Of a DNA stretch of 64,000 nt, positions 17,463 to 26,144 are shown piece after piece. Location: positions 62,001 to 126,000 of the forward strand of contig CBDDEE010000019.1 of NCBI GenBank assembly GCA_965226855.1. The letters are read 5' to 3'. Each line of letters opens with the position of its first letter. Position 1 is the first letter of the stretch. Below the pieces are notes generated by a model that was given only the letters and a program-made list of their open reading frames with translations, did not search any database and was not told the origin of the DNA. Source of the DNA: JAUXJB01 sp965226855. Its GTDB lineage: Bacteria > Myxococcota_A > UBA9160 > SZUA-336. Made by a program: the position numbers and the translations under genes.

Positions 17463-18235
17463 GGCACATCCCCGCCATCGCCGGCCGCGAACTGCGTTCG
17501 ATCTTTACCACCCCCGTGGCCATCGTCATCTTCGCCACTTACGCGGTATTTGCCGGGTTCATCTTCTTCGCGAGCCTCGGCCTGTTCCTGACCCAGCTAC
17601 AGCAGATCCAGGCGCTCGGCATGCTGCACCTGCTCGAGCAGTGGAACCTGAATGACGTCGTCATCGCCCCCGCCTTCTTCACATTCGCGATCGTGTTGCT
17701 GGTGCTCATACCGCTGCTCACCATGCGCGCGTTCTCGGAGGAGCGCTCGACGGGGACGATCGAGCTGATCCTCACGAGCCCAGTGAGCATCTGGGAAATC
17801 GTGATCGGCAAGTACCTCGCGGTGCTCGCGATGGTCGCGCTGCTCGTGGCGGTGACGGCGCTCTATCCCGGGCTGCTCTTCCTGTACGGGAACCCGGAGC
17901 TGTGGCAGACGCTCGTCGGCTTGCTCGCGCTCTTCTGCTACGGCGCGGGACTGGCGGCGCTCGGTTGCTTCGTGTCTGCGTTGACGCGCAATCAGATCAT
18001 CGCGGGCTCAGTTGGCATCGTGGCGGGGCTGGTGCTGCTCGTGCTTCCCGCGGCAGCCGAAGGAGCAGGGAACGAGGCCGTGAGCGCGCTCTTGCGCTAC
18101 CTCGGCACGTCTTCGCACTACGAGCAGGGGCTGCGGGGCGAGCTGCGTACCGAGGATCTCGCCTATTTCGGGGCGATGATCGTGATCTTTCTCTCGCTCG
18201 GACGCGCGGCGGTCGACTCGCTGCGCTGGCGCTAA
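17459..18235 (+). CDS. ABC-2 type transporter permease (GldF-like)
   Basis: A 258-residue integral membrane protein with about six hydrophobic segments (for example VAIVIFATYAVFAGFIFFAS, VLAMVALLVAVTALYPGLLF and IIAGSVGIVAGLVLLVLPAA). It contains FSEERSTGTIELILTSPVSI, the coupling-helix sequence typical of ABC-2 and GldF permeases. GTG 17459 overlaps the ATPase stop. It forms the membrane channel of the Gld-type exporter. Confidence 0.88.
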   Translation: MRHIPAIAGRELRSIFTTPVAIVIFATYAVFAGFIFFASLGLFLTQLQQIQALGMLHLLEQWNLNDVVIAPAFFTFAIVLLVLIPLLTMRAFSEERSTGTIELILTSPVSIWEIVIGKYLAVLAMVALLVAVTALYPGLLFLYGNPELWQTLVGLLALFCYGAGLAALGCFVSALTRNQIIAGSVGIVAGLVLLVLPAAAEGAGNEAVSALLRYLGTSSHYEQGLRGELRTEDLAYFGAMIVIFLSLGRAAVDSLRWR

Positions 18236-18244
18236 GGTCGAAGC

Positions 18245-19768
18245 ATGGGCGTCTTGCTGGGGAGCGTCGGCTGCGTCGTCCTGATCTTCGGGCTGTTCGC
18301 CGTCTTCATCGCTGCCTCGCCGCTGGTCGTCTATCTGCACGTTGGCGCGGGGGTCGTGCTGCTCGGCCTGGCCGCGCTGCGGAGCTGGTCCGCGCTGCCA
18401 GAGATCCTGGGTAGCGAGCCGCGGCGCGCTGGCCTGAACGTCATGGTCCAGACCCTGCTCTTGTGCACGAGCGCGGGTCTGCTCGCTTTCCTGTCCGTTC
18501 GCCATCCCCTTCACTGGGACCTGACCGAGGCGCAGGTGCACACACTCACCCGCGGCACGCGAACGGTGCTGGACCAGATCCCCGAGGGCGGCGTGACGAT
18601 CTACGCGTTCTTCACCAGTGGAGGCGAGGAGGCTGCAAAGCCGCAGCTCGATCAGTACGCCTATGCCAGCGAGCGCGTATCGCTGCACTTCTTCGATCCG
18701 AACCGGCGTCCGGATCTCGCGGCGCGCTTCGACATCCGGTCCGATGGCGTGGTGATCGTCTGCAGCGGAGCGTGCGAGACCGCGACCGGGACGGTCCGCA
18801 TCAGCGAGGTCTCCGAAGAGCAGATCACCCGGGCCATCCGCGGCGCCATCTCCAGCAAGAAGAAGGTCTACTTTGTCACGGGACATGGGGAGGCCAGTCC
18901 CTTCGATGAGGAGGTCGACGGCTTCTCGCGCATTCGCGTGAGCCTGGAGGACGAGAACATCGAGGCGCTCGAGGTCCTGCTCGCGAACGAGCCCGAGGTG
19001 CCCACGGACGCGGACGCCGTCGTCATCGCGGGTCCGACTCACTCCCTCTTCGAACGCGAGCTTAGTCTGCTCGACACGTATCTCCTGGGTGGCGGCCGGC
19101 TGCTCGTCCTGGCGGACCCCCTGGTGCAGAGCAACCTCGAGGAGACGCTCAGCAGCTGGGGCGTCGAGCTGGGGGACGACATCGTCGTCGAGGAGCAGCT
19201 CCAGCTCTTTGCGGGCCCACAGCTTGGGGTCCAACCAGTCGTGACGAGGTACGGCTCGCACCCGATCACGGACGAGCTCGGGAGCGAGCCGACGATCTTC
19301 ACCCTGGCACGCTCGGTACGCTCCGCCGACGAGTCGGACGGCGTCGTCGAGCTGGCCACTACGGGCGCCACCAGCTGGGCCGAGACCGACATCGACGCCT
19401 TCGTCGACAGACGCGAGGTACATCTCGACGCTGACGTTGACCGCTCGGGTCCGATCGCCCTGGCGGCGGCGCGCACATTCGACGTGGAGGGTGAGGTAGC
19501 AGAGGGCCGGCTCGTAGTCATCGGAGACGCGGACTTCGCGCGCAACCGCTACGTGGCGGAGTTCTTCAACGCGGACTTCTTCCTCAACACCATCAACTGG
19601 CTCGTCGGAGAGGAGAACTTCATCACGATCGACCGCAAGCTGCCGCGCGCGTCCAGCGTGAGCATGACGCGAGAGGCCTTTGCCAACCTCCGCTTCGCAT
19701 TGCTGTTCCTGCTTCCAGAGGCGATCCTGGTGGCCGGGATCCTGGGCTGGTGGCGCCGCCGCACGTGA
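18245..19768 (+). CDS. GldG-like ABC-associated membrane protein
   Basis: A 507-residue protein with two N-terminal helices, a third helix near residue 75, a large extracytoplasmic GldG/IFT52-like domain (HWDLTEAQVHTLTRGTRTVL, YFVTGHGEASPFDE, DADAVVIAGPTHSLFERELS, GGRLLVLADP) and one C-terminal helix before WWRRR. This is the usual layout of the auxiliary subunit of Gld-type ABC systems. It starts 9 bp after the permease gene. Substrate unknown. Confidence 0.85.
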   Translation: MGVLLGSVGCVVLIFGLFAVFIAASPLVVYLHVGAGVVLLGLAALRSWSALPEILGSEPRRAGLNVMVQTLLLCTSAGLLAFLSVRHPLHWDLTEAQVHTLTRGTRTVLDQIPEGGVTIYAFFTSGGEEAAKPQLDQYAYASERVSLHFFDPNRRPDLAARFDIRSDGVVIVCSGACETATGTVRISEVSEEQITRAIRGAISSKKKVYFVTGHGEASPFDEEVDGFSRIRVSLEDENIEALEVLLANEPEVPTDADAVVIAGPTHSLFERELSLLDTYLLGGGRLLVLADPLVQSNLEETLSSWGVELGDDIVVEEQLQLFAGPQLGVQPVVTRYGSHPITDELGSEPTIFTLARSVRSADESDGVVELATTGATSWAETDIDAFVDRREVHLDADVDRSGPIALAAARTFDVEGEVAEGRLVVIGDADFARNRYVAEFFNADFFLNTINWLVGEENFITIDRKLPRASSVSMTREAFANLRFALLFLLPEAILVAGILGWWRRRT

Positions 19769-19782
19769 TCCGGTCGCTCTAG

Positions 19783-21129
19783 ATGCGCCTGCGCGGAACG
19801 TTCCTGCTCGCCGCCGTCGCGCTGGGTCTTGGGCTCTTCGTCTGGCTGCTCGAGGTCCGCGCCCCTGCCGAGCGCGCGCTGGCAGATGAGGCCGCGCGAC
19901 GGGTCTTCGACGTTGCCGCCGACGAGATCACCGCCCTCGGGCTGCCGCTCGAGGACGGTGGAAGCGCCACGCTCGTGCGCCGCGATGGCTGGCGGCTCAC
20001 GGCCCCGCTCGAGTTTCCGGCGGACCCGCGGGCCGTCGAGCGCGCTCTGGGGGCTCTCGAAGCGCTCGAGGTGGGACTCACCATCGAGGAGCCCGCAGAG
20101 GACCTGGCGGTGTTTGGCCTCTCGGAGCAGGAGCGCGAAGTGGTCTCGGCCCGGACTTCCGGCGCGACGCTGGAGCTCTACCTCGGGGGGGATACCCCGA
20201 TCGGCAGCGCGCGTTACTTCGCGGTGGCTGGTGAGGAGTCCCGCGTGCACACGGCGGAGCGCGCCGCGCTGGAGCCACTGTCCTCGTCCCTGTTCGGACT
20301 GCGCGACAAGCGCATGACTACGCTGGTCGTGGAGGAGGTCTCCGAGCTGCAAGTGCGCGTCCAGGGCAGTCTGATCGTGACCGCGGTGCGCACGGAGGAC
20401 ACCTGGAAGCTGGCCGCGCCGAGCAAGGAAGCTGCGGATTCGCGCCGGATCAGGCGTCTGCTCGAAGATCTCGTGCTGGCGCGTGCAATGGAGTTCATCG
20501 ACTCTCCGCAGGATCTCGCGCGCTACGGTCTCGCACTCCCCGAGCTTCAGGTCTCTCTGGCTCGCGAGAGCGGGGGCCCGACCAGCTTCGAGCTTGGAAG
20601 CTCCGATGGCACGGGCTACGTGCGCGTCGACGGGGGCGACGTCCTTTACGCCGTGCCTGAAAGGCTGCTCTCTGGGATCCCGCGCACGTTCTTCGCGTAT
20701 CGGTACAAGCGGGTCCTCGAGCTCGAACAGGCGGACGTGAGGCGCATCGAGCTCCGCTTCCCGAGAGCAGACGTGGTGCAGAGCTACGGACGGAGCGACA
20801 GCGAGTGGGCTCCCGAGGGAGACGCGCCAGAGCTCGAGCCGTTCGCCATCGAGGACCTGCTCTTCGCGGTCCGCTCGCTCGACGCGACCGAGATCGAGCG
20901 GACCGACGCCTCGCCGTTGGACTTTGGTCTGGATCCGCCCACCCTGCGCGTGTCGGCTTTCGATGCGGATGGCGAGGTGCTGGGCTGGCTCGAGCTGGGC
21001 GAGATCCTCGGGGAGAGTCTGAGCGCTCGTTCCTCGCAGAGCGAGCGGATCTGGCGCGTCGCAAGCCAGCTCGGCGAGGATCTTCCGCTCGGACAGGCGG
21101 CCTTCCAGAACCGTTTCGTTGCGGAGTAG
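19783..21129 (+). CDS. DUF4340 domain protein of the Gld-like ABC system
   Basis: A 448-residue protein with one N-terminal helix (LLAAVALGLGLFVWLLEVRA) and a large exported region made of repeated DUF4340-type beta units, such as DEITALGLPLEDGGSATLVR, DGWRLTAPLEFPADPRAVER and DKRMTTLVVEEVSELQVRVQ. DUF4340 genes commonly follow gldG homologues, and the fourth position here fits. It begins 14 bp after the gldG-like gene and ends the exporter operon. The following 125 bp up to tatD contain no gene. Confidence 0.8.
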   Translation: MRLRGTFLLAAVALGLGLFVWLLEVRAPAERALADEAARRVFDVAADEITALGLPLEDGGSATLVRRDGWRLTAPLEFPADPRAVERALGALEALEVGLTIEEPAEDLAVFGLSEQEREVVSARTSGATLELYLGGDTPIGSARYFAVAGEESRVHTAERAALEPLSSSLFGLRDKRMTTLVVEEVSELQVRVQGSLIVTAVRTEDTWKLAAPSKEAADSRRIRRLLEDLVLARAMEFIDSPQDLARYGLALPELQVSLARESGGPTSFELGSSDGTGYVRVDGGDVLYAVPERLLSGIPRTFFAYRYKRVLELEQADVRRIELRFPRADVVQSYGRSDSEWAPEGDAPELEPFAIEDLLFAVRSLDATEIERTDASPLDFGLDPPTLRVSAFDADGEVLGWLELGEILGESLSARSSQSERIWRVASQLGEDLPLGQAAFQNRFVAE

Positions 21130-21254
21130 ACGAGTTCGCGGGCTAGAACCCAGTATCCTGAGTCTGAAGTTTGCCAGTCCTTACGCTGCGTCTCGCAAGG
21201 CGCGGATCAACCCCAAAATCATACCCTTTCTTCCAAGTCTGAAGGGATGAGGAG

Positions 21255-22058
21255 CTAGCGCTCGGCCTCGATGCGGAAGGCATGATACGCGCGCTCGGCC
21301 GTTCGCTCGCCGATCTCTTCGACGCTGCGGCCGTGCAGCGCCGCCAGACACTCCGCCACCTTCGCCACGAAGGCCGGCTCGTTGCGGCTCCCGCGGTGAG
21401 GCACAGGCGCCAGCAGCGGGCTGTCAGTCTCGATCAGCAGGCGCTCCAGGGGCAGAGCCGCTCCGACCTCGCGGAGCTCCGCAGCGGCCTTGAAGGTCAG
21501 GATGCCCGAGAACGAGATGTCGAAGCCGCGTGCCAGGCAGTCGTGTGCGAAGGGGAGATCTCCTGTGAAGCAGTGGATAATACCCCCCGCCCGATCCGCG
21601 CCCTCCTCGTCGAAGATCCCGAGTAGCTCCTCGAAGGCGTCGCGCGAGCCGCGGGTGGGGCGCACGTGGATCACGAGGGGCAAGCCGGTGCGCCGTGCGA
21701 GCGCGATCTGTCCGCGCAGGCACTCCCGTTGCGCCTCGCGCGGCGAGTGCTCGTACCAGTAGTCGAGCCCACACTCGCCGACGGCCACGACCCGCTCGTG
21801 CGCGGACCAGCCGTCCAGGGCCTGCAGGGCGAGCTCGTTCCACTGCAAGGCGTCGTGCGGGTGGACGCCGGTCGTCGCCCAGACACCTCGCTGCTCGCAC
21901 GCCAGCGCGACGGCGCCAGCATTGTTTCCGACACCATAGCCCGCGCCGACCGCGATGATGCCCTCGACCCCGGCTTGCCGCGCTCTCTGCACGAGGTCGG
22001 GGGCCTCGCGGAGCAGCTCCGGCGCCCCGATGTGTGCATGGCTGTCGACCAGCCTCAA
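21255..22058 (-). CDS. TatD family metal-dependent hydrolase/DNase
   Basis: A 267-residue TIM-barrel metal hydrolase. It starts LVDSHAHI (HxH metal ligands), then GVHPHD, VAVGECGLDYWYE, LVIHVRPTRG, IIHCFTGD and LIETDSP, all TatD signature blocks. TTG 22058 overlaps the metG stop (TTGA) and places the HxH motif at the N-terminus, as in the family; the frame continues upstream only over metG. metG followed by tatD is a very common gene pair. Confidence 0.9.
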   Translation of the reverse strand: MRLVDSHAHIGAPELLREAPDLVQRARQAGVEGIIAVGAGYGVGNNAGAVALACEQRGVWATTGVHPHDALQWNELALQALDGWSAHERVVAVGECGLDYWYEHSPREAQRECLRGQIALARRTGLPLVIHVRPTRGSRDAFEELLGIFDEEGADRAGGIIHCFTGDLPFAHDCLARGFDISFSGILTFKAAAELREVGAALPLERLLIETDSPLLAPVPHRGSRNEPAFVAKVAECLAALHGRSVEEIGERTAERAYHAFRIEAER

Positions 22059-23578
22059 GATACTTCGATCCGCGGGAAGAGCGCGTCGATCTTTCGCGTC
22101 TCGGTAGCGGGCGCGAGCTGACCCCATCGCAGTCGCTCGGCAAGACTCCCGGCATTCGGCGGGTCGCCGAGGCTTTGGAGGATCTTGCTGCTCGCCTCCG
22201 GTAGGAAGGACTCGAGCAGTACGGCGATCACGCGGACACACTCGAGCACTTCGACCATCACGGTGGCGAGCCGATCCTTCTTCTCCGCGTCCTTCGCGAG
22301 CTGCCAGGGTGCCTCGGCGTCGATGTACTTGTTTGCCGCGGACACGAGCTCCCACAGCGATGCGAGGGCGCGCTGCGTGCTGAAGGCACGCACGTGCCGA
22401 TCCACCTCGGCGGCCACGCGCTCTGCCTCCGCGCGCAGGGGGCTCTCGCCGTGGTGCGCCGGTACAGTCCCTTCGAAGTACCTGCCGAGCATGGCGACGG
22501 CGCGGTTCAGCAGGTTCCCGAGGTCGTTCGCCAGGTCGGCATTTACCCGCTGGATCAGCCCCTCCTCGGAGAAGTCCGTGTCCAGGCCGAAGGACATCTC
22601 GCGCAGCAGATAGTAGCGGAACGCCTCGAAGCCGTACTTCTCCTTCATGATCAGCGGGTCGACCATGTTGCCCAGGGTCTTCGAGATCTTAACGTTGTCC
22701 ATGTTCCAGTAGCCGTGCACGCGCAGGGCCTGAAAGGTCGGAATGCCGGCGGCGTGGAGCATGGTTGGCCAGAAGATGGCGTGCGGCTTCAAGATGTCCT
22801 TGCCGATCAGATGGTGGACTCCAGACCAGCGCTTCTCCCAGCCCGGAACGTTCGGGTAGCCGGCGCCGGTCAGGTAGTTCACAAGGGCGTCGGTCCAGAC
22901 GTAGGTCACGTAGCCGTCGTCCCAGGGGATCGGGATGCCCCAGGCGAGGCGCTCCCGCGGGCGCGAGATGCAGAGGTCCTCGAGCGCGCCGCTCCTGAGG
23001 AGGGAGAGTACTTCGTTGCGGTAGCGATCGGGCGACACGAGCTGCGGGTTGCTCTCGAGCTGGGAGATCCACCAGTCGAAGTGTGCCGACATCTTGAAGA
23101 AGTAGTTCGACTCGCTGCGCGGCTGCGGCTCGGTCCCGTGCTGCGGGCACTTCCCGTCGGCCAGGTCACGCTGCGTCAGGTAGCGCTCGCAGCCCACGCA
23201 ATAGAGACCGGTGTACTCGCGGAACTCGATCTCGCCTCGGTCGTAGATGGTCTGCCAGAAGTGGGCGACCGTCTCGTGGTGGTCGTCGTCCGTTGTCCGG
23301 ATGAAGCGGTCGTACTGGATGCCGAGCTCGTCCCAGGTCGCTCGGTAGCGCGCCGCCATCCGGTCCACGTGCTCCCTGGGCTCGACGCCTTGCTCGCGCG
23401 CGACCTCGGAGATCTTCTCGCCGTACTCGTCCATCCCGGTCAGTAACGTTGTCTCCTCGCCCGCCGCCCTGTGGTAGCGCATGAACGTGTCGGCGCAGAT
23501 CGTCGTGTACGTGCTCCCGATGTGCGGGACGCCGTTCGGATAGTAGATGGGCGTCGTGACGTAGAAGGGTGTGGACAT
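22055..23578 (-). CDS. metG: Methionyl-tRNA synthetase
   Basis: A 507-residue class I aminoacyl-tRNA synthetase charging tRNA-Met. The HIGH motif appears as PHIGSTY near residue 20 and the KMSKS motif as KISKTLGN. The zinc knuckle CVGCERYL...CPQH is present. The C-terminal dimerisation (tRNA-binding) domain of the E. coli enzyme is missing, so this is the short form found in many bacteria. ATG 23578. Upstream lies a 304-bp gap holding a large inverted repeat. Confidence 0.95.
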   Translation of the reverse strand: MSTPFYVTTPIYYPNGVPHIGSTYTTICADTFMRYHRAAGEETTLLTGMDEYGEKISEVAREQGVEPREHVDRMAARYRATWDELGIQYDRFIRTTDDDHHETVAHFWQTIYDRGEIEFREYTGLYCVGCERYLTQRDLADGKCPQHGTEPQPRSESNYFFKMSAHFDWWISQLESNPQLVSPDRYRNEVLSLLRSGALEDLCISRPRERLAWGIPIPWDDGYVTYVWTDALVNYLTGAGYPNVPGWEKRWSGVHHLIGKDILKPHAIFWPTMLHAAGIPTFQALRVHGYWNMDNVKISKTLGNMVDPLIMKEKYGFEAFRYYLLREMSFGLDTDFSEEGLIQRVNADLANDLGNLLNRAVAMLGRYFEGTVPAHHGESPLRAEAERVAAEVDRHVRAFSTQRALASLWELVSAANKYIDAEAPWQLAKDAEKKDRLATVMVEVLECVRVIAVLLESFLPEASSKILQSLGDPPNAGSLAERLRWGQLAPATETRKIDALFPRIEVS

Positions 23579-23664
23579 GGGGCGAGGAATGTAGCGGAAC
23601 GCCTGATGGAGTCAGGAGTGGAGCTGGTTCGGCGCTCGGGTAAGGCGGGTATTGACGCGGGAGC

Positions 23665-23776
23665 GTCGGCGGGCGGGATCGTCCCCCGGCGGACTCCGCT
23701 CCTTGCGTGCTCAGTGATCTTGCTCGCCTCGGGCACCGCTACCACAGTCCGCCGGGGGACGATCCCGCCCGCCGAC
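23665..23776. repeat. 31-bp perfect inverted repeat with 50-bp loop, in the metG-holB gap
   Basis: Bases 23665-23695 and 23746-23776 are exact reverse complements over 31 bp; both arms are GC-rich (GATCGTCCCCCGGCGG core in the left arm). The 50-base loop (23696-23745) shows no gene. It sits in the 304-bp stretch 23579-23882, which carries no coding signal. Possibilities are a strong terminator, a REP/MITE-type mobile repeat or a small-RNA hairpin. There is no T-run directly after either arm. No second copy was noticed in the window. Confidence 0.9.
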
Positions 23777-23816
23777 TCGTTGCTGTATGCGGCGCGTTGT
23801 GTGCGGCTCGGTTCCG

Positions 23817-23882
23817 GGGGGGGCGGAGGCGGGGGCTCGCGGCTTCCACCTGCGACTTTGTTTTTTTTTGGGCGGGGGGGGG
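23817..23882. repeat. Low-complexity G-tract and T-tract next to holB
   Basis: This stretch has three odd homopolymer tracts: a G-rich run at about 23816-23824, a run of about ten T around 23859-23869 and a run of nine or ten G ending at 23881, directly abutting the holB stop. Read on the - strand it lies just 3' of holB, where the C-tract followed by an A-tract is not a standard terminator. It may be an assembly weak point or a slippage-prone tract. Confidence 0.6.
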
Positions 23883-24836
23883 TTAGGTCAGGGTGGCGCG
23901 GAGGTTTAGGAGGAGGCCTTCGACTACGAGCTGGGGGTTCAGGTTGCGCTTGCGGAGTTCCAGGCGGGACTGGGTTGCCGACTCGTAGCAGGTGAGCCAG
24001 CGCTTGACCCCGCTGGGGTCGTCGCCCTCCGAGCGTGCGGCGACCTCGCGGCGTGCGAAAGCGCCCGTGATGTCGAGCAGGAGCTCGGCGCGTTGGCGTG
24101 CAGCTTCGCCTCCGCGGAACGACTCGGCGAAGTCGAGGATCTCGCCGGCACCGCGACTCGCGAGACCTGCGAGGAGCTCGTGCATCTCCCGGGCTCGGTC
24201 CAGGTGCTGGTCCGCCCAGCTGCGAGCTCCGCTCAGGCTGCCTCCTCCCAGGGCGCTCGCGAGCCAGGCGTCGTCGGGGTCGAAGCCTTCGCTCGTGAGC
24301 GCAAGCAGGAGCTCGTGCTCGGACGTCCCGGCAACACGCATATGCGTGGTCCGGGAGCGCAGGGTCGGCAGCAGTGCCTGCGCCCGGTCGGTTACCAGGA
24401 GCAGCGTCGTGCCGCGGGGAGGCTCCTCTAACGTCTTCAGCAGGGCGTTCGAGGCCTCATCGGTGAGCTTCTCCGCTCCGATGATGAGGCCAATGCGACG
24501 ACCACCCTCGTTCGCGACGAGGCTCAGGTTGCGCTGCAGGGCACGCACCTGGTCGACCTTGACGTAGGCCCCCTCCGGCTCGACCCAGTTGAGGTCGGGG
24601 TGCGCCGGTCGGTCTGTGTTCTCGGCGGCCGATGCGTGGGCGAGGCGACAGTCCCGACAGGTCTTGCAGGGATCCTCCTCGCCGGCCCGGCACAACAGGA
24701 GCCGGGCGAACCAGATCGCCAGCTCGCTGGCGCGCGTGTCTGAGCTGCCCTCGAACAGATAAGCCCCGTGAACCTTGTCTCGCGCTCGCGAGAGCCGGAG
24801 CTCTCTTCGCGCCGCCTCTGCGCTGCCGGTAGTCAT
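23883..24836 (-). CDS. holB: DNA polymerase III delta' subunit-like protein
   Basis: A 317-residue clamp-loader subunit. It has HGAYLFEG, the zinc-module cysteines (CRAGEEDPCKTCRDC), LNWVEPEGAYVKVDQVRALQ, RRIGLIIGAEKLTDEASNAL and LKTLEEPPRGTTLLLVTDRA, where TLEEPP is the family hallmark. The Walker A region is degenerate, as expected for delta', which does not bind ATP. I chose ATG 24836 because it gives the usual about 20 residues before HGAYLF; an in-frame TTG at 24884 is possible. A separate gap divides it from metG, so it may be its own transcription unit. Confidence 0.88.
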   Translation of the reverse strand: MTTGSAEAARRELRLSRARDKVHGAYLFEGSSDTRASELAIWFARLLLCRAGEEDPCKTCRDCRLAHASAAENTDRPAHPDLNWVEPEGAYVKVDQVRALQRNLSLVANEGGRRIGLIIGAEKLTDEASNALLKTLEEPPRGTTLLLVTDRAQALLPTLRSRTTHMRVAGTSEHELLLALTSEGFDPDDAWLASALGGGSLSGARSWADQHLDRAREMHELLAGLASRGAGEILDFAESFRGGEAARQRAELLLDITGAFARREVAARSEGDDPSGVKRWLTCYESATQSRLELRKRNLNPQLVVEGLLLNLRATLT

Positions 24837-24962
24837 CAGCGGGAGAGTATCAACCACCGCACCGGATGGAGAGCGAGCGCTCAAGTCGACCCGCTACTTC
24901 GCCGATACGCAGTTCGGGTGCAGTTTCCCCACTAAGCCAGCGTAAGACATGCGAGGAGAGCA

Positions 24963-25442
24963 ATGGCATTCAATGACTTGCGGAAGGGCAATCGCACGGC
25001 CGAGGTACCTGCGGCGGGAGGAGTCGGCGCACTCACTGCCTTCATCGATCAGGGGTCGGAGTTCTCCGGAAAGCTGTCGTTCAAGGACACGGTGCGGATC
25101 GATGGTCGTTTCGAAGGAGAGATCGCCAGCGAGAACACTCTGATCGTTGGAGAGAGCGGTAGGGTGCAGGCAACGATCCAGTCGCAGGTCGTCATCGTTT
25201 CCGGCGAGCTGCGCGGCGACATCAGCGCTCCCGGACAGGTGACGTTGCACAAGACCGCCCGGGTGAGTGGGAACATCGAGACGGCCCGACTCCTGATCGA
25301 GGAGGGCGCGCTCTTCAACGGACAGGTGAAGATGAACGGCGTGGATGCCGCGGTCTCGAAGCAGAGCGAGGTCGAGCTTCCCAGGCCGCAGCTGGAAGCG
25401 AACAAAAAGGCCAACGGCAAGGACGCTGAAGTCAGCCCTTAG
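24963..25442 (+). CDS. Bactofilin (polymer-forming cytoskeletal protein)
   Basis: A 159-residue bactofilin. The central right-handed beta-helix is visible in repeats such as VRIDGRFEGEIASENTLIVG, VQATIQSQVVIVSGELRGDI and VTLHKTARVSGNIETARLLI, flanked by disordered ends (residues 1-25 and after 130). Bactofilins polymerise without nucleotides and act in cell shape, polar organisation or stalk growth. GAGGAGAGC precedes the ATG. It is divergent from holB and 42 bp upstream of the molybdopterin genes, with no evident functional link. Confidence 0.93.
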   Translation: MAFNDLRKGNRTAEVPAAGGVGALTAFIDQGSEFSGKLSFKDTVRIDGRFEGEIASENTLIVGESGRVQATIQSQVVIVSGELRGDISAPGQVTLHKTARVSGNIETARLLIEEGALFNGQVKMNGVDAAVSKQSEVELPRPQLEANKKANGKDAEVSP

Positions 25443-25484
25443 AGGCGCGTTGAACTCCTAGAGAGGTTCTCGTAGCTTCGGGGG

Positions 25485-26144
25485 ATGAGGCTGCGAGTGC
25501 TGTTGTTTGCCGGGCTACGCGAGACGGTTGGGGAGAAGGAGCTGGAAGTCGAGCTGCCGGAGGGCAGCTCGCTCGGCGAGCTGGTGGGGCAGCTAGAGCA
25601 GTCGTACGCGCCCCTGGTGCGCTACCGCGGCCGGTTGTTGATTTCGGTGAATGCCGAGCGGACTCCGCTCGGGACGCTGCTCTCCGATGGGGACGAGGTG
25701 GCATTGCTGCCGCCTGTGAGCGGTGGTGCAGAGCCGCCGCTCGTGCAGTCGGCGCCCCTCTCGATGGATGTGCTGCTCGAGCTCGTGCTCGGTCCGGACT
25801 GCGGGGGCGTCGTGACCTTCACCGGGGTGGTTCGCAATCGGGCTCGCGACCAGGCGATCGACCACCTCGAGTACGAAGCGTACGGGCCGATGGCCGAGAA
25901 GGAGCTCGAGAAGATCCTGGCGCAGGTTCGCGAACGCTGGCCAGACGCACGCCTCGCGCTCCGCCATCGAGTCGGTCGGCTCGAGATCGGCGACGCCGCC
26001 GTCATGGTCGCTGCGGCGGCTCCGCACCGGGCCGAGGCCTTCGAGGCGTGTCGCTTCGCGATCGACACGCTGAAACAGTCCGTTCCCATCTGGAAGAAGG
26101 AGTTCGCGGACGGCGGTGCCTACTGGGTCGAGGACACGCCGTGA
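25485..26144 (+). CDS. MoaD-MoaE fusion (molybdopterin synthase, both subunits in one chain)
   Basis: A 219-residue fusion. Residues 1-83 are a MoaD ubiquitin-like sulfur carrier (RVLLFAGLRETVGEKELEVE to LLPPVSGG), and residues from about 88 are MoaE (VVTFTGVVRNRARDQAIDHL, YEAYGPMAEKELEKI, HRVGRLEIGDAAVMVAAAAP, PIWKKEFADGGAYWVED). It converts precursor Z (cPMP) to molybdopterin. MoaD normally needs a free C-terminal Gly-Gly for thiocarboxylation; here the GG is internal, followed by AEPPL, so cleavage after GG would be needed, as known for mycobacterial MoaX. It ends in GTGA overlap with moaB. Confidence 0.92.
   Translation: MRLRVLLFAGLRETVGEKELEVELPEGSSLGELVGQLEQSYAPLVRYRGRLLISVNAERTPLGTLLSDGDEVALLPPVSGGAEPPLVQSAPLSMDVLLELVLGPDCGGVVTFTGVVRNRARDQAIDHLEYEAYGPMAEKELEKILAQVRERWPDARLALRHRVGRLEIGDAAVMVAAAAPHRAEAFEACRFAIDTLKQSVPIWKKEFADGGAYWVEDTP

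Noticed and set aside
18008..19423. Long antisense open frame opposite the gldG-like gene
   Set aside because: The GldG-like frame on + has clear domains and membrane segments. The antisense translation shows no recognisable motif.
22394..23446. Open frame on + opposite metG
   Set aside because: Shadow of metG; no start signal or motif.
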